The notes: generated by a model not told the origin, from the letters alone. Shown: positions 44,092-55,752, numbered from the stretch's first letter. The stretch: 64,000 nucleotides of DNA from Roseihalotalea indica (GCF_022458895.1 NZ_JAINFL010000001.1:434001-498000); one strand, 5' to 3'. Translations and numbers: made by a program.

Positions 44092-45549
44092 ATGGATGAT
44101 CTTCAAAAACTACATCATCAGCACAGCCGCCGCGACTTTCTAACCACCTCCACATTAGGGTTGGGCGGAGCGGCCCTGGCTTCTCTGATGAATCCCTTCA
44201 AATCCTTGGGCCAAGGCTTAAGCAGTGGTGATCCGGCAGAAGGCATTCTGTCGTCGCCTCATGTGTTTCCCAAGGCCAAACGGGTGATCTATCTGTTCCA
44301 AAGCGGTGGCCCTTCCCAGATTGAGCTTTTTGACTATAAACCCAAGCTAAAGGAGATGGTCGGGCAGGATATTCCGTCGTCCGTTGTGGGGGGTAAGCGT
44401 CTGTCAGGTATGGTGTCTAACCAAGCAGAATTTCCACTGGTGGGTTCCATCTTTGACTTTAAACAATACGGGCAAAGCGGAGCGCATGTCAGTGAACTAC
44501 TGCCGCACACGGCCAACGTGGTAGACGATCTTTGCATCATCAAATCCATGCATACCGACGCGATCAATCACGAGCCAGCGGTGATTTTCGTGCAGACCGG
44601 ATCGCAGCAGAGCGGGCGGCCATCCATTGGTTCCTGGCTTAGTTACGGTTTGGGTAGTGAGAATGAAAATCTACCCGCTTTCGTCGTCCTCGTTTCTAAA
44701 GGAGGAGGAGCACAACCGCTGAGTTCTAAAGCCTGGAGCAACGGATTCCTGCCATCGTACCACCAGGGCGTGCAGTTTCGTTCCGGCAAAGACCCCGTGC
44801 TCTACCTGAACAACCCCTCAGGCGTAGATCCCACCGACCGGCGAAGAGCATTAGATTATATCGCTCAACTAAATCGTATGCAGATGGATACTTCGGGCGA
44901 TCCGGAGATTGAGTCGAAGATCAATCAGTACGAAATGGCTTACCGCATGCAAACCTCCGTGCCGGATGTGGTAGATATGTCGAATGAGCCGGACTATGTG
45001 TTTGACATGTACGGACCCGACGCCCGCATTCCCGGTACCTACGCGGCGAACTGCCTGATGGCACGTCGACTGGCCGAACGCAATGTGCGCTTTATCCAAC
45101 TGTACCACATGGGCTGGGATCAGCACGGGAACCTGCCCAACGGCATCCGGCAGATGACCCAAAGCTCGGATCAGGCCACTGCCGCCTTGATTACTGACTT
45201 GAAACAACGGGGTTTACTGGAAGATACTTTAGTGGTTTGGGGGGGAGAGTTTGGCCGTACCAGCTTCTCTCAGGGTAAAATCACCAAAAATAACTACGGA
45301 CGCGATCATCACCCCAGTTGCTTCACCATGTGGATGGCGGGCGGTGGAGTGAAATCCGGGATTACCTACGGAGAAACCGATGACTTTTCCTATAATGTAG
45401 CGAAAGATCCGGTACATGTACATGATTTTCAGGCTACCATGCTACATTTGATGGGGGTGGACCACGAACGCCTCACGTTTAAGCATCAGGGACGGCGCTA
45501 TCGTCTGACTGATGTACACGGAAAAGTTGTCAATAATATTATCGCTTAA
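44092..45549 (+). CDS. DUF1501 protein, Tat-exported, cassette 1
   Basis: 485 residues. The Tat signal HSRRDFLTTSTLGLGGAALASLM (twin Arg at residues 13-14) predicts export in folded form, as for cofactor-containing proteins. DUF1501 belongs to the alkaline phosphatase/sulfatase-like clan; visible conserved parts are [68 protein letters not shown] and [12 protein letters not shown]. The substrate is unknown. It starts 10 nt after the cytochrome gene, so the two are probably co-translated and act together. The next cassette follows after 24 nt. Confidence 0.92.
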   Translation: MDDLQKLHHQHSRRDFLTTSTLGLGGAALASLMNPFKSLGQGLSSGDPAEGILSSPHVFPKAKRVIYLFQSGGPSQIELFDYKPKLKEMVGQDIPSSVVGGKRLSGMVSNQAEFPLVGSIFDFKQYGQSGAHVSELLPHTANVVDDLCIIKSMHTDAINHEPAVIFVQTGSQQSGRPSIGSWLSYGLGSENENLPAFVVLVSKGGGAQPLSSKAWSNGFLPSYHQGVQFRSGKDPVLYLNNPSGVDPTDRRRALDYIAQLNRMQMDTSGDPEIESKINQYEMAYRMQTSVPDVVDMSNEPDYVFDMYGPDARIPGTYAANCLMARRLAERNVRFIQLYHMGWDQHGNLPNGIRQMTQSSDQATAALITDLKQRGLLEDTLVVWGGEFGRTSFSQGKITKNNYGRDHHPSCFTMWMAGGGVKSGITYGETDDFSYNVAKDPVHVHDFQATMLHLMGVDHERLTFKHQGRRYRLTDVHGKVVNNIIA

Positions 45550-45573
45550 GTAAGGGTCAATACCTTTTGGTTT

Positions 45574-48500
45574 ATGTACAGTTTTTTCAACAACCTATTT
45601 TCATGGGGAGTAAAATATTCCCTATTACTTGTCTTGCTGACGTATCTGGTTAGTTGCCAGAGCGGCACGGAAGAGACATCTTTAGCCTCTCAGAAGAAAG
45701 TGCCGAAAGAGGTAGACTTCAATCTCCATGTCAAGCCGATTCTCTCCGACCGCTGCTTCGCCTGCCACGGGCCGGATGAAAACCACCGGGAAGCCGGATT
45801 ACGGCTGGATACAGAAGAAGGTGCGATGAGCGCTTTAGAGGAAGGAGAAGGCCATGCCATCGTGCCGGGCAATGTAAAGAAAAGTGTCGTCTATCAGCGT
45901 ATCAGGTCCGATGACCCGGAGATGGTGATGCCCCCACCCGCTTCTAATCTGGTACTGACCGAATATGAGAAAGAAGTACTGGAGAAATGGATCAAGCAGG
46001 GTGCCGAATGGAAAGCGCATTGGTCGTTTATTCCTCCCGAAAAAGCAGAACTCCCCGAGGTAGATGAAGAAGCATGGGTGCGCAATCCGATTGACCGCTT
46101 TGTGCTGGCCCGCCTGGAAGATGAAGGATTGCAACCTTCCCCCGAAGCCAGCAAAGAAAAACTTTTACGTCGCGTCACCTTTGATCTTACCGGATTGCCA
46201 CCCAGCCCCGAAGAGATTGACGCATTTTTGCAGGATGATTCTCCTGAAGCGTACGAAAAAGTAGTAGATCGCCTATTAGCTTCCTCGCATTATGGCGAGC
46301 GCATGGCACCCAGCTGGCTGGACATCTCTCGCTATGCTGACTCCCACGGCTACCAAGATGACCGCCCCCGTACCATGTGGCCCTGGCGCGACTGGGTAGT
46401 GAAAGCCTTCAACGAAAACCTGTCTTACGATCAATTCATCACCTGGCAGCTGGCGGGCGACTTGCTGCCCGATGCCACCTACGAACAGAAACTGGCTACC
46501 GGCTTCAATCGTAACCATGCCATTACCCAGGAAGGCGGAGTCATTGCCGAAGAGTACCTTACCGAATATGCCTCCGATCGTACGAATACTTTTTCTTCTA
46601 CTTTCCTCGGGCTGACGGTGGAATGCGCTCGCTGCCACGATCATAAGTACGATCCCATCAGCCAGAAAGATTATTATCAACTGTTTGCCTTCTTCAATAA
46701 TGTGCCGGAGCAAGGTCAAATCGACTACTTAAATCAGGCCCCGGAACCTGCCATGCGCGTGCAAAACGCCGAACTGGAGGCTAAAAAAGCGTATGTAGAC
46801 TCTACCATTCAGGTGCTGGAAAGCAGACTACGAAACCTAGAGCAGCATCCCGATGCCGGTTTTCAGAAGTGGTTAGCCAGTTCTTCCGACAACCCATCCA
46901 TCGATATTGAGACTGATCAGGAGGCTTACTTCAAGCTAAATGTATTAGAGAACGAAGAGTTCCGAAGCAGTGACGGCACAATCCCGGCCCGGATGAACGT
47001 GGCCTTACCCAAGAAAATCCCTCTGCCGGAGCACGTAGCCGGAAAAGAAGGTAAGGGACTACAATTCAATGGTTCCAACTTCCTGATGTTGGGCGATATT
47101 GCCGACTTCGATTACCACGATCATTTCTCCTTCGGAGGCTGGATTCAGCATACCAATGCTCATACACTACGGGCCGGAATATTCAGTCGCCGCAACGGTG
47201 AGATCCAACGGCAGGGCTATGACATGACCCTGACGGAAGATAATCGCTTAAGTCTGCGCCTGATCCACCACTTTGATCAGCAAAAATATCTGGAGGTCAC
47301 AACCCAGTCTAAAATTCCTGCTCTACAATGGACTCATGTTTTTGCCACCTACGATGGTTCAGGAAAAGCCGAAGGAGTGCAACTGTACATCAACGGACGA
47401 GCGCAGGCAGTAACCGTCCCGCACGATAACCTGGGTCGCCAATCCATTCTGAACGGTAATGAATTCCTGGTCGGCCACTGGAACTCCCGCGACCGGGCCA
47501 CCGATACCTACGGTTTTGAAGGCGGTACTATCGACGAAGTACGCATCTATCATCGAATGCTAAGTCCGCTGGAAGTGCAGGCTTTGGCCGAAGTACCGAC
47601 GAGTACTTCCAAAGAAGCGTTGTACCGCCATTATCTAACCAAAGCCAGTTCGGAATTTCAGCAGCTTAATCAAAAATTGGATAAACTGCGCCCCCTGGAT
47701 GTCACCATTCCCGATGTGATGATCATGGCCGAGCGGGAAGAGCGTAAGCAGGCGTATGTACTGGCGCGTGGGTCTTACGATGCTCCTACCGATCCGGTTA
47801 GCCCCGGCACTCCGAAGGCGCTGCTGGCTTTCGACAAACGATTTCCTCAAAACCGGTTAGGGCTGGCTCAGTGGCTGGTAGATAAAGACAATCCGCTCAC
47901 AGCCCGGGTGGCGGTGAACCGCTTCTGGCAATTATATTTTGGAAAGGGCCTGGTACGCACGCCCGAAGATTTCGGCAATCAGGGCGATCTACCTACGCAT
48001 CCGAAGCTGCTGGACTGGCTGGCGGTGGAATTTCGGGAGTCGGGTTGGGATGTAAAAGCCATGCAGAAGCTAATTGTGATGTCGGCTACCTATCGGCAGG
48101 CATCAGAGATCACTCCTAAAAAACACAAAAAAGATTCGGAGAATCTTCTGCTGGCCCGGGGGCCGAACGTACGCCTTACTGCTGAGATGTTCCGGGATAA
48201 TGCCCTGGCAGTGAGTGGGCTGTTGGTAGACAGTTTGGGCGGGAAATGGGTAAAACCCTATCAGCCTGATGATATCTGGAAAGCGATGGCTAACCAGATT
48301 GGGGAGAATAAATATCGCTCAAGCAAAGGACAAGGACTATATCGCCGAAGCTTGTACACCTACTGGAAAAGAACCATTCCTCCACCTACCATGGTCATGT
48401 TTGATGCGCCCGAACGAACCATCTGCGCAGTGAAACGGCAAAGTACCAGTACCCCATTACAATCTCTGGCGCTTTTGAATGACCCACAGATCGTGGAAGC

Positions 48501-48798
48501 TGCCCGTAAGCTGGCGGAAGTCATGCTAAAAAAGGGTGATGAAACACTCAAGGAACAAATTGCTTACGGTTTCCAGGCCATGACATCTCGCATGCCAAAG
48601 GAACAGGAGCTGGAAATATTGATGGCGCTGTACGAAGAGAAACAAGCCTATTTTCAATCCAAGCCTGAGGAAGCACAGAAGCTGCTACACGTAGGGGATT
48701 CACCTTGCGACCCTGACCTGGAACCGGCGCAGGTAGCTGCCCTGACGGTCGTGGCCAATACTTTATTCAACCTAGACGAAGCTAAATTCAGAAGTTAA
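45574..48798 (+). CDS. PSCyt1-DUF1549-LamG-DUF1553 lipoprotein, cassette 2
   Basis: 1074 residues. The long signal ends in LTYLVSCQS, a lipobox VSC. Heme motif Cys61-Cys64-His65 (RCFACHGPD) and a second CxxCH at Cys351-Cys354-His355 ([12 protein letters not shown]). The LamG region (~470-670) reads [20 protein letters not shown] and contains a DEVRIYH end. DUF1553 (~758-1045) starts [36 protein letters not shown]. It is a paralogue of the genes at 40902 and 50522; the LamG segment differs most, so binding specificity may differ. DUF1501 follows after 4 nt. Confidence 0.92.
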   Translation: MYSFFNNLFSWGVKYSLLLVLLTYLVSCQSGTEETSLASQKKVPKEVDFNLHVKPILSDRCFACHGPDENHREAGLRLDTEEGAMSALEEGEGHAIVPGNVKKSVVYQRIRSDDPEMVMPPPASNLVLTEYEKEVLEKWIKQGAEWKAHWSFIPPEKAELPEVDEEAWVRNPIDRFVLARLEDEGLQPSPEASKEKLLRRVTFDLTGLPPSPEEIDAFLQDDSPEAYEKVVDRLLASSHYGERMAPSWLDISRYADSHGYQDDRPRTMWPWRDWVVKAFNENLSYDQFITWQLAGDLLPDATYEQKLATGFNRNHAITQEGGVIAEEYLTEYASDRTNTFSSTFLGLTVECARCHDHKYDPISQKDYYQLFAFFNNVPEQGQIDYLNQAPEPAMRVQNAELEAKKAYVDSTIQVLESRLRNLEQHPDAGFQKWLASSSDNPSIDIETDQEAYFKLNVLENEEFRSSDGTIPARMNVALPKKIPLPEHVAGKEGKGLQFNGSNFLMLGDIADFDYHDHFSFGGWIQHTNAHTLRAGIFSRRNGEIQRQGYDMTLTEDNRLSLRLIHHFDQQKYLEVTTQSKIPALQWTHVFATYDGSGKAEGVQLYINGRAQAVTVPHDNLGRQSILNGNEFLVGHWNSRDRATDTYGFEGGTIDEVRIYHRMLSPLEVQALAEVPTSTSKEALYRHYLTKASSEFQQLNQKLDKLRPLDVTIPDVMIMAEREERKQAYVLARGSYDAPTDPVSPGTPKALLAFDKRFPQNRLGLAQWLVDKDNPLTARVAVNRFWQLYFGKGLVRTPEDFGNQGDLPTHPKLLDWLAVEFRESGWDVKAMQKLIVMSATYRQASEITPKKHKKDSENLLLARGPNVRLTAEMFRDNALAVSGLLVDSLGGKWVKPYQPDDIWKAMANQIGENKYRSSKGQGLYRRSLYTYWKRTIPPPTMVMFDAPERTICAVKRQSTSTPLQSLALLNDPQIVEAARKLAEVMLKKGDETLKEQIAYGFQAMTSRMPKEQELEILMALYEEKQAYFQSKPEEAQKLLHVGDSPCDPDLEPAQVAALTVVANTLFNLDEAKFRS

Positions 48799-48802
48799 CG
48801 AT

Positions 48803-50260
48803 ATGGACATATTAAGCGAGCACTTTCATCAAATGAACCGACGGCACTTTCTTTCCAGCTTAAGTCTGGGTTTAGGCAGTGCTGCCTTAGGCAGTTTACT
48901 GGGATGTAATGCTACCGGACAACCGGCTGCCGGGCCGTTACCCGGAGCAGGCATCTTAGATAAGCTTCATTTTGCTCCCAAAGCCAAGCGGGTGATCTAC
49001 CTGTTCCAAAGCGGAGGCCCTTCCCAAATGGAGCTTTTCGATTACAAACCGCTGCTTTGGAAAATGAACGGTGAAGAGCTGCCGGAATCGGTACGGAACG
49101 GGCAACGCCTGACCGGCATGACTGCTGGCCAGTCTTCATTTCCACTAGCCGCTCCCATCTTTGACTTCAAGCAACGGGGCCAAAGTGGTGCCTGGGTCAG
49201 CGATCTGATGCCCCATACTGCCGAGATTGTGGATGATCTGTGCTTCATCAAAACCATGCACACCGAAGCCATCAACCACGACCCGGCCATCACTTTCTTC
49301 CAGACCGGCTCCCAACAACCCGGACGCCCCAGCATCGGTTCCTGGCTCAGCTATGGCCTCGGAAGTGATAATCAGAATCTACCCACCTTCATTGTGTTGT
49401 TATCCCGTGGAGCGCAGCGGCCTCAGCCTATTTATTCCCGCTTGTGGGGCAATGGCTTCCTGGCATCGCTGCATCAGGGAGTGCAGTTTCGAGCAGGTAA
49501 CGATCCGGTACTCTTTCTCAATAATCCGGACGGCATGGACTCTAAAACCCGGCGCGACGTGCTGGACCACCTGAACCAGCTCAACACCATGCGGCTCCAG
49601 GACTTTGGCGATCCGGAGATCGAGTCGCGCATTGCCCAGTACGAGATGGCCTACCGCATGCAGACCTCCGTACCTGAAGCCTTAGATTTGTCAGACGAAC
49701 CGGATAGTACGTTTGACATGTACGGCGAAGATGCCCGCAAGCCCGGCACCTATGCCGCCAACTGCCTGCTGGCTCGAAGGTTGGCCGAGAGAGATGTAAA
49801 ATTCGTACAACTCTATCATCTGGGCTGGGATCAGCACGAGCAACTGCCCCGGGAAATCTCATCCCAGTGCCGGGATACCGATCAGGCATCAGCGGCTTTA
49901 GTAAAAGACCTCAAGCAACGCGGACTGCTGGAAGATACGCTGGTCGTTTGGGGAGGTGAATTCGGTCGCACTAATTACTCGCAAGGAAAGCTTACCGCTG
50001 ATAACTACGGTCGAGATCACCACCCACGCTGCTTCACCATCTGGATGGCCGGGGGAGGCACCAAACCAGGCATCACCTACGGAGAAACCGACGACTTCAG
50101 CTACAACATCGTCAAAGATCCCGTCCACGTACACGACTTCCAAGCCACCCTTCTACACTTGCTAGGAGTAGACCACGAACGCCTCACCTTCAAACACCAA
50201 GGCCGCCGCTACCGCCTAACCGACGTAGAAGGAAAACTAGTAAAAGGCATCCTCGCCTAA
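48803..50260 (+). CDS. DUF1501 protein, Tat signal with possible lipobox, cassette 2
   Basis: 485 residues. The Tat-like signal [20 protein letters not shown] (residues 11-30) is followed by SLLGC with Cys35, so unlike the other two copies this one may be a Tat-exported lipoprotein. The twin-arginine motif reads NRRHFL, with His instead of Asp. Conserved DUF1501 parts are [56 protein letters not shown] and [10 protein letters not shown]. Its last ~100 bases are nearly identical to the third copy. It ends the first four-gene run; the gap that follows holds the dispersed repeat. Confidence 0.92.
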   Translation: MDILSEHFHQMNRRHFLSSLSLGLGSAALGSLLGCNATGQPAAGPLPGAGILDKLHFAPKAKRVIYLFQSGGPSQMELFDYKPLLWKMNGEELPESVRNGQRLTGMTAGQSSFPLAAPIFDFKQRGQSGAWVSDLMPHTAEIVDDLCFIKTMHTEAINHDPAITFFQTGSQQPGRPSIGSWLSYGLGSDNQNLPTFIVLLSRGAQRPQPIYSRLWGNGFLASLHQGVQFRAGNDPVLFLNNPDGMDSKTRRDVLDHLNQLNTMRLQDFGDPEIESRIAQYEMAYRMQTSVPEALDLSDEPDSTFDMYGEDARKPGTYAANCLLARRLAERDVKFVQLYHLGWDQHEQLPREISSQCRDTDQASAALVKDLKQRGLLEDTLVVWGGEFGRTNYSQGKLTADNYGRDHHPRCFTIWMAGGGTKPGITYGETDDFSYNIVKDPVHVHDFQATLLHLLGVDHERLTFKHQGRRYRLTDVEGKLVKGILA

Positions 50261-50297
50261 CGTAAAAATAAAGGCAAAGAGCGCTTTTAGTGTATAA

Positions 50298-50399
50298 GGG
50301 GAAAGCTTGCTGTCCGAACGAAGTGAGTTTTAAGCTTTCCTAGATTTTTTGCATACTTTTTTATCGATGAAAAAAGTATGAGCCGCCCGGCTTGAGGGC
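50298..50399. repeat. Dispersed structured repeat, copy 2
   Basis: About 102 nt with the same three hairpins as 34511-34619: GGAAAGCTT/AAGCTTTCC (50300-50308 with 50332-50340), CATACTTTTTT/AAAAAAGTATG (50352-50362 with 50370-50380) and GCCC/GGGC (50385-50399). It lies between cassettes 2 and 3, in the only long gap (261 nt) of the array, which should also hold a new promoter for cassette 3. Confidence 0.75.
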
Positions 50400-50521
50400 A
50401 GTGTTCGAGAAATAGAGAGTTTTAAATTTTGCATGGTTGGACCTAAGATAATGCACTTATAAAAAATTGACGAGAAAGAAATAAGGAGAAGATTGGTGCT
50501 ATAAAAAGAAAATACACACCT

Positions 50522-53500
50522 ATGAACAGGGTACTTACGCACATCATCACCCTATGGACGACCGGAATAATCCTAGTCGCCTGTAACCAGCAAAAAGTAG
50601 AATTTTCGCCGGAGATAGAAGCGCAACTACCCAAAACCATCGATTTCAATTACCACATCAAACCCATTCTCTCCGACCGCTGCTTCGCCTGCCACGGCCC
50701 GGACAAAAACAAACAGGAAGCTAACCTACGGCTGGATATGCCCGAGAGCGCATTAGCCGCTTTAGGCGATGATAAAGACCGTTATGCCATCGTTTCCGGC
50801 CATCCCGGCAAAAGTGAAATGGTTCACCGAATCACTTCCGACGATGCGGAAACCATAATGCCACCGCCCGAATCCAACTTGAGTCTTTCGGAAGTAGAAG
50901 TTGCTATGCTCACCCGTTGGATAGAACAGGGTGCCGAGTACAAACCTCACTGGTCATTCATCCCGCCCGAAAAGCCGAAAGTCCCTGAAGTAGCTCAGCA
51001 AAATAAAATAAATAATCCTATTGATCATTTTGTGCTGGCCCGACTGGAGAAAGAAGGGCTGACCTTTTCGCCCGAAGCACCCAAAGTTCAACTTCTCCGC
51101 CGGGTCACCTTTGATCTGACCGGATTGCCACCCACGCTCGAGGAGATTGATGCTTTTCTGGCCGACAGCTCCGAACAAGCCTACGAAAATGTGGTAGATC
51201 GCCTGCTGGAATCACCCCATTACGGCGAACGCATGGCGGTAGACTGGCTGGACATTGCCCGCTACGCCGACTCGCACGGTTATCATGCCGATGGCTATCG
51301 CATGATGTGGCCCTGGCGCGATTGGGTGATCAAAGCCTTTAACGAAAATCTTCCCTACGATCAGTTTGTTACCTGGCAGATGGCCGGAGACTTGCTACCC
51401 GATGCTACCCAGGAGCAGGTGCTGGCTACCGGATTTCATCGCAACCATCCGGCCAGTTCCGAATCGGGCATTGTGCCGGAAGAGTACCGGGTAGAGAATG
51501 TGGTGGATCGGACCAGCACTACGGCCAAAGCCTTTCTGGGCCTGACCCTGGAATGTGCCCGCTGCCACGATCATAAGTACGATCCTATTTCGCAAAAAGA
51601 ATTTTATCAGTTCTCGGCCTTCTTCAATAATGTAGACGAGCTGGGCATGATCTCTAACGATGGCAATGCCGCGCCTACCATGCCGCTGATGTCGGAAGAA
51701 GTTGCCGAAAAAGTGGATTACATCCGCCAGTTAATTGATGAGCAGGAGCAGAAGCTTGAACGACGTTCGCAGAAAGTATTAAAGCAGGAGAAAAGAGAAA
51801 ACGTGAAAATAGATCCCAACTTCCTGAATCAAGGATTGGTCGGGCATTATCCGTTGGATCAAATCTCAAATGAGAAAACAACTAACCGGGTAGGCAGCCA
51901 TCCGGCAACCTTACGGGGTGAGGTAGAAGTAGTGGATGGCTATCAGAAAAATGCCCTTCGATTTGATAGCGAATACGAGTTTCTGTCGCTGGAAGAGGTA
52001 GGCAATTTTGAGCGTACCGACCACTTTTCTATGGGAGCCTGGGTATACCCTGAAGTCCGGGAAGAGTATACCGTGATTATGGGAAATGCCGGGGGAAAGA
52101 ATTCCCACTGGCGAGGCTACGAGCTTTTTCTGGACAGTGTTAACCGCGTAAGCGTACGCCTTACCCACGACCTGCCCGACCACTGTTTGTACGTTACTAC
52201 CATCGATAGCATTCCAGTGAAGGACTGGAGTCATCTCATGTTCACCTACGACGGATCCAGCCAGGCCTCGGGCATACGGATTTATATTGATGGAAATCGG
52301 GTGCCCGTACAGGTACAGTACGACCGCCTGTATAAAAGTATCCGCACCATTGACGATACGTTGAAGCTGGAGCCAACACCCATCCGGGTAGGAAGAAGCT
52401 ATCAGAGCGATCTGGACATTGGATTGTATCAGGGAGCCGTAGATGAAATCCGCATCTATGACCGCGAACTCACCGGACTGGAAGTAGCCGGAGTGGCTGG
52501 TAATCGTTTTTGGGAGGAGAAATCTTATGCGCAGCTAAATCAGCCTCAGAAAACGTTGATGGCAGAGTATTATCTACGCCATCAGGACCCTGAGTATCAA
52601 AAGCTAACCAAGAAATTAACCAGACTTCGGGAAGAAGAACACGCCACGCTGGATACGGTGCCGGAGGTGATGGTGATGCGGGAAATGAATCCGCCCCGAA
52701 AGACCTATGTGCTGGACCGGGGAGTGTACGATGCGCATCAAGAAGAAGTGCAGCCCGGTACCCTTTCGGATGTGTTAGCCTTTGAAGATTTTCCGCCCAA
52801 CCGGTTGGGACTGGCGCAGTGGCTCTTAAGTCCAAAAAACCCGCTGACGGCCCGGGTGACGGTCAACCGGTTCTGGCACATGTTTTTTGGCCGGGGCATT
52901 GTAGGTACCCTGGAAGATTTTGGAAATCAGGGTGACCTGCCTACGCATCCCGAAATGCTGGATTGGCTGGCCGTAGAGTTCATGGATTCCGGCTGGGATG
53001 TGAAAGCACTGCTTCGCCTGATCGTTACGTCTGCTACTTACCAGCAGTCATCTCAGGCCAGTAAGGAGCTAATCGCCGAAGACCCACAGAATGAATTACT
53101 GGCCCGAGGACCCCGTTACCGGCTAACCGCTGAGATGATCCGCGACAATGCGCTGGCCGCTAGCGGGCTGCTGGTGGATAAGATTGGGGGCCCAAGCGTA
53201 AAAACCTATCAGCCGGAAGGGCTATGGAGCAAAACTCACTTTTCTCGCCTATTGGTAAACTATAAACCTGACGAGGGTGAGAAACTGTACCGCCGAAGCC
53301 TGTATACCTTCATCCGCCGTACCGCGCCTCCGCCCACCATGACCGTGATGGATGCTTCGGATCGGAGCATGTGTATCGTGCGTCGGCAAACGACCAGCAC
53401 TCCGCTACAGGCCTTGTTATTACTCAACGAACCTCAGTTGCTGGAAGCCTCCCGCCTCATGGCCGAACGGGTACTCAAGGAAGGAGGAGAAAGCGTGGAA

Positions 53501-53746
53501 GATCAACTAAACTATACCTTCCGGCTGCTGACCAGCCGCGAACTGAGAAAAGAAGAACTCTCGCTGATGCGCGAATTGTATCAGCAGGAGTACAAAAAAT
53601 ACCAGGCTGATCAGTCGGGAGCCGCCGAACTGATGAACGTAGGGGATTATCCGCGGGATACTTCTTTGCCATTACCCGAAGTAGCGGCTCTTACCGTGGT
53701 AGGCAATATGATGATGAACTACGATGAAGCGAACACCAAACGATAA
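50522..53746 (+). CDS. PSCyt1-DUF1549-LamG-DUF1553 lipoprotein, cassette 3
   Basis: 1074 residues. The signal [21 protein letters not shown] has lipobox LVAC. Heme motif Cys54-Cys57-His58 (RCFACHGPD) and second CxxCH at Cys345-Cys348-His349. The LamG region (~440-650) reads [27 protein letters not shown] and ends with [19 protein letters not shown]1553 (~755-1045) starts [36 protein letters not shown]. Domain order matches the other copies. It follows a 261-nt gap and pairs with a DUF1501 gene after 5 nt. Confidence 0.92.
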   Translation: MNRVLTHIITLWTTGIILVACNQQKVEFSPEIEAQLPKTIDFNYHIKPILSDRCFACHGPDKNKQEANLRLDMPESALAALGDDKDRYAIVSGHPGKSEMVHRITSDDAETIMPPPESNLSLSEVEVAMLTRWIEQGAEYKPHWSFIPPEKPKVPEVAQQNKINNPIDHFVLARLEKEGLTFSPEAPKVQLLRRVTFDLTGLPPTLEEIDAFLADSSEQAYENVVDRLLESPHYGERMAVDWLDIARYADSHGYHADGYRMMWPWRDWVIKAFNENLPYDQFVTWQMAGDLLPDATQEQVLATGFHRNHPASSESGIVPEEYRVENVVDRTSTTAKAFLGLTLECARCHDHKYDPISQKEFYQFSAFFNNVDELGMISNDGNAAPTMPLMSEEVAEKVDYIRQLIDEQEQKLERRSQKVLKQEKRENVKIDPNFLNQGLVGHYPLDQISNEKTTNRVGSHPATLRGEVEVVDGYQKNALRFDSEYEFLSLEEVGNFERTDHFSMGAWVYPEVREEYTVIMGNAGGKNSHWRGYELFLDSVNRVSVRLTHDLPDHCLYVTTIDSIPVKDWSHLMFTYDGSSQASGIRIYIDGNRVPVQVQYDRLYKSIRTIDDTLKLEPTPIRVGRSYQSDLDIGLYQGAVDEIRIYDRELTGLEVAGVAGNRFWEEKSYAQLNQPQKTLMAEYYLRHQDPEYQKLTKKLTRLREEEHATLDTVPEVMVMREMNPPRKTYVLDRGVYDAHQEEVQPGTLSDVLAFEDFPPNRLGLAQWLLSPKNPLTARVTVNRFWHMFFGRGIVGTLEDFGNQGDLPTHPEMLDWLAVEFMDSGWDVKALLRLIVTSATYQQSSQASKELIAEDPQNELLARGPRYRLTAEMIRDNALAASGLLVDKIGGPSVKTYQPEGLWSKTHFSRLLVNYKPDEGEKLYRRSLYTFIRRTAPPPTMTVMDASDRSMCIVRRQTTSTPLQALLLLNEPQLLEASRLMAERVLKEGGESVEDQLNYTFRLLTSRELRKEELSLMRELYQQEYKKYQADQSGAAELMNVGDYPRDTSLPLPEVAALTVVGNMMMNYDEANTKR

Positions 53747-53751
53747 CTGTT

Positions 53752-55203
53752 ATGAGCGATTGTAATCAATTCACGCCTAACTATAGCCGCCGCGACTTTC
53801 TGACCAGAACTACCCTGGGAGTAGGCGCGGCTGCGCTGGGTTCGCTATTGCAACCCACCTCGCTATTCGGTCAGTCGCCCGACCCTGCTCACGGAGCATT
53901 AGGCTCTCCGCATTTTGCTCCAAAAGCCAAACGGGTAATCTATCTCTTCCAAAGCGGTGGGCCTTCCCAGATGGAGCTGTTCGATTACAAGCCACTGCTG
54001 GAAAAGATGAACGGGGAAGAGCTACCGGAATCTATCCGAAAAGGGCAACGCCTCACCGGGATGACTGCCGGACAAAAATCTTTTCCGCTGGCTGGTTCTC
54101 ATTTTAAGTTTGCCCAATACGGCAACAGTGGGGCCTGGGTGAGCGAACTTATGCCGCATACCGCGAAGATCACGGACGAACTTTGCTTCGTGAAGTCCAT
54201 GTATACCGAAGCGATTAACCATGATCCGGCCATTACCTTCTTCCAGACCGGTTCTCAGCAACCCGGCCGCCCGTGCATCGGCTCCTGGATTAGTTACGGG
54301 TTAGGTAGCGATAACGAAAACCTGCCCACCTTCTGCGTGTTGCTCTCCGAAGGAAAATCGGGCGGTCAGCCCTTGTATTCCCGCTTGTGGGGCAATGGTT
54401 TTCTACCGTCCATCCACCAGGGAGTGCAGTTTCAGTCGGGGAAAGATCCGGTGTTGTACCTGGGTAACCCTCCTAGCATTGAAAAGGAAGATCGAGGTCG
54501 GCAACTGGCTTTTCTGAAAAGAATGCACGAAATGCAATACGAGCGGCTGGAAGACCCGGAGATCAATACCAAGATTGCTCAGTACGAGATGGCCTACCGC
54601 ATGCAAACCTCGGTGCCCGAAACCATGAACATTGCTAATGAACCTGACTACATTTACGATCTGTATGGCCCGGAAGCGCGCATTCCCGGCACGTATGCTG
54701 CCAACTGTCTGCTGGCCCGTCGGCTGATAGAGCGCGATGTGAAGTTTGTGCAGTTGTACCATCAGGGCTGGGATCACCACGGGGGGCTTCCCAAGCAAAT
54801 TCAGAAATTGTCTCAAAGTGTAGATCAACCCTCCGCTGGCCTCATTATGGACTTGAAGCAGCGCGGCCTGCTGGAAGATACGCTGGTGATCTGGGGCGGA
54901 GAATTCGGGCGAACCAATTATTCGCAGGGAAAACTCACCAAAACCGATTACGGTCGAGATCATCACCCCCGCTGTTTCACCGTCTGGATGGCCGGGGCCG
55001 GAGTAAAGAAGGGCATGGTCTACGGCGCTACCGATGACTTTAGCTATAACATTACTGAAAACCCGGTACACGTGCACGACTTTCAGGCCACCCTCTTACA
55101 CCTACTGGGAGTAGACCACGAACGCCTCACCTTCAAGCACCAAGGCCGCCGCTACCGCCTGACGGATGTAGAAGGAGAAGTCGTCCACGATATTCTGGCA
55201 TAG
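53752..55203 (+). CDS. DUF1501 protein, Tat-exported, cassette 3
   Basis: 483 residues. Tat signal NYSRRDFLTRTTLGVGAAAL (twin Arg at residues 13-14). Conserved parts are [88 protein letters not shown] and [33 protein letters not shown]. It is closer to the cassette 2 copy than to cassette 1. The role is presumably metal-dependent hydrolysis of a phosphate or sulfate ester, by clan membership only. Confidence 0.92.
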   Translation: MSDCNQFTPNYSRRDFLTRTTLGVGAAALGSLLQPTSLFGQSPDPAHGALGSPHFAPKAKRVIYLFQSGGPSQMELFDYKPLLEKMNGEELPESIRKGQRLTGMTAGQKSFPLAGSHFKFAQYGNSGAWVSELMPHTAKITDELCFVKSMYTEAINHDPAITFFQTGSQQPGRPCIGSWISYGLGSDNENLPTFCVLLSEGKSGGQPLYSRLWGNGFLPSIHQGVQFQSGKDPVLYLGNPPSIEKEDRGRQLAFLKRMHEMQYERLEDPEINTKIAQYEMAYRMQTSVPETMNIANEPDYIYDLYGPEARIPGTYAANCLLARRLIERDVKFVQLYHQGWDHHGGLPKQIQKLSQSVDQPSAGLIMDLKQRGLLEDTLVIWGGEFGRTNYSQGKLTKTDYGRDHHPRCFTVWMAGAGVKKGMVYGATDDFSYNITENPVHVHDFQATLLHLLGVDHERLTFKHQGRRYRLTDVEGEVVHDILA

Positions 55204-55278
55204 AAAAAGAAAGCGATTTCGTAGGAATATCATTCATGATGTTCACCTAAATGGAATAATAGAAAATAACCCCCAGAA

Positions 55279-55752
55279 ATGGCAAAAGTCGAATTCCTGA
55301 AAGACAACCCTAAATACGTGGATCAAATAGCCCACTGGATGTTCAAGGAATGGGGACATCTGAGAGGTTATACCAATGCCGACCGATACATTCAGTCCGT
55401 TTCAAACCGACTCAATAATGATCAAACCCCTCTAACCATCATCGTAAAATCCGAAGGCAATGAATTAATTGCTTTTGCCAGTCTGGTAGATCACGATATG
55501 GAAACCCATCAGGAATTATCCCCCTGGATGGGCGGAGTCTTTGTATTACCATCTTATCGCGGACAGGGATTCGGCAAAGTTGTAGTGGCTAAGATCGAGC
55601 AGCTCGCCAATGAGCTAGGGTATGATAAACTCTACCTATTCACCCTGGATAAAGAGGAATTTTATAAGCATTTGTCATGGACAAAAGTAAATGATGAGGA
55701 TTATCTGAATTCACATGTCACGATAATGTCCAAAGCGATAAGAAGCACTTGA
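55279..55752 (+). CDS. GNAT family N-acetyltransferase
   Basis: 157 residues, one GNAT domain. The acetyl-CoA binding strand and loop are visible: WMGGVFVLPSYRGQGFGKVVVAKIEQLANELGYDKLYLFTLD (R-G-x-G-x-G/A pattern as RGQGFG). The N-terminal half, FLKDNPKYVDQIAHWMFKEWGHL, is typical of small acetyltransferases. Substrate unknown. Cytoplasmic, unlike its secreted neighbours, and it lies between the array and the Tat beta-propeller, so it is probably independent. Confidence 0.9.
   Translation: MAKVEFLKDNPKYVDQIAHWMFKEWGHLRGYTNADRYIQSVSNRLNNDQTPLTIIVKSEGNELIAFASLVDHDMETHQELSPWMGGVFVLPSYRGQGFGKVVVAKIEQLANELGYDKLYLFTLDKEEFYKHLSWTKVNDEDYLNSHVTIMSKAIRST

Noticed and set aside
40902..55203. Repeated blocks as transposon or CRISPR
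   Set aside because: The similarity is explained by three paralogous gene pairs; no transposase, terminal inverted repeats or short regular spacers are present.
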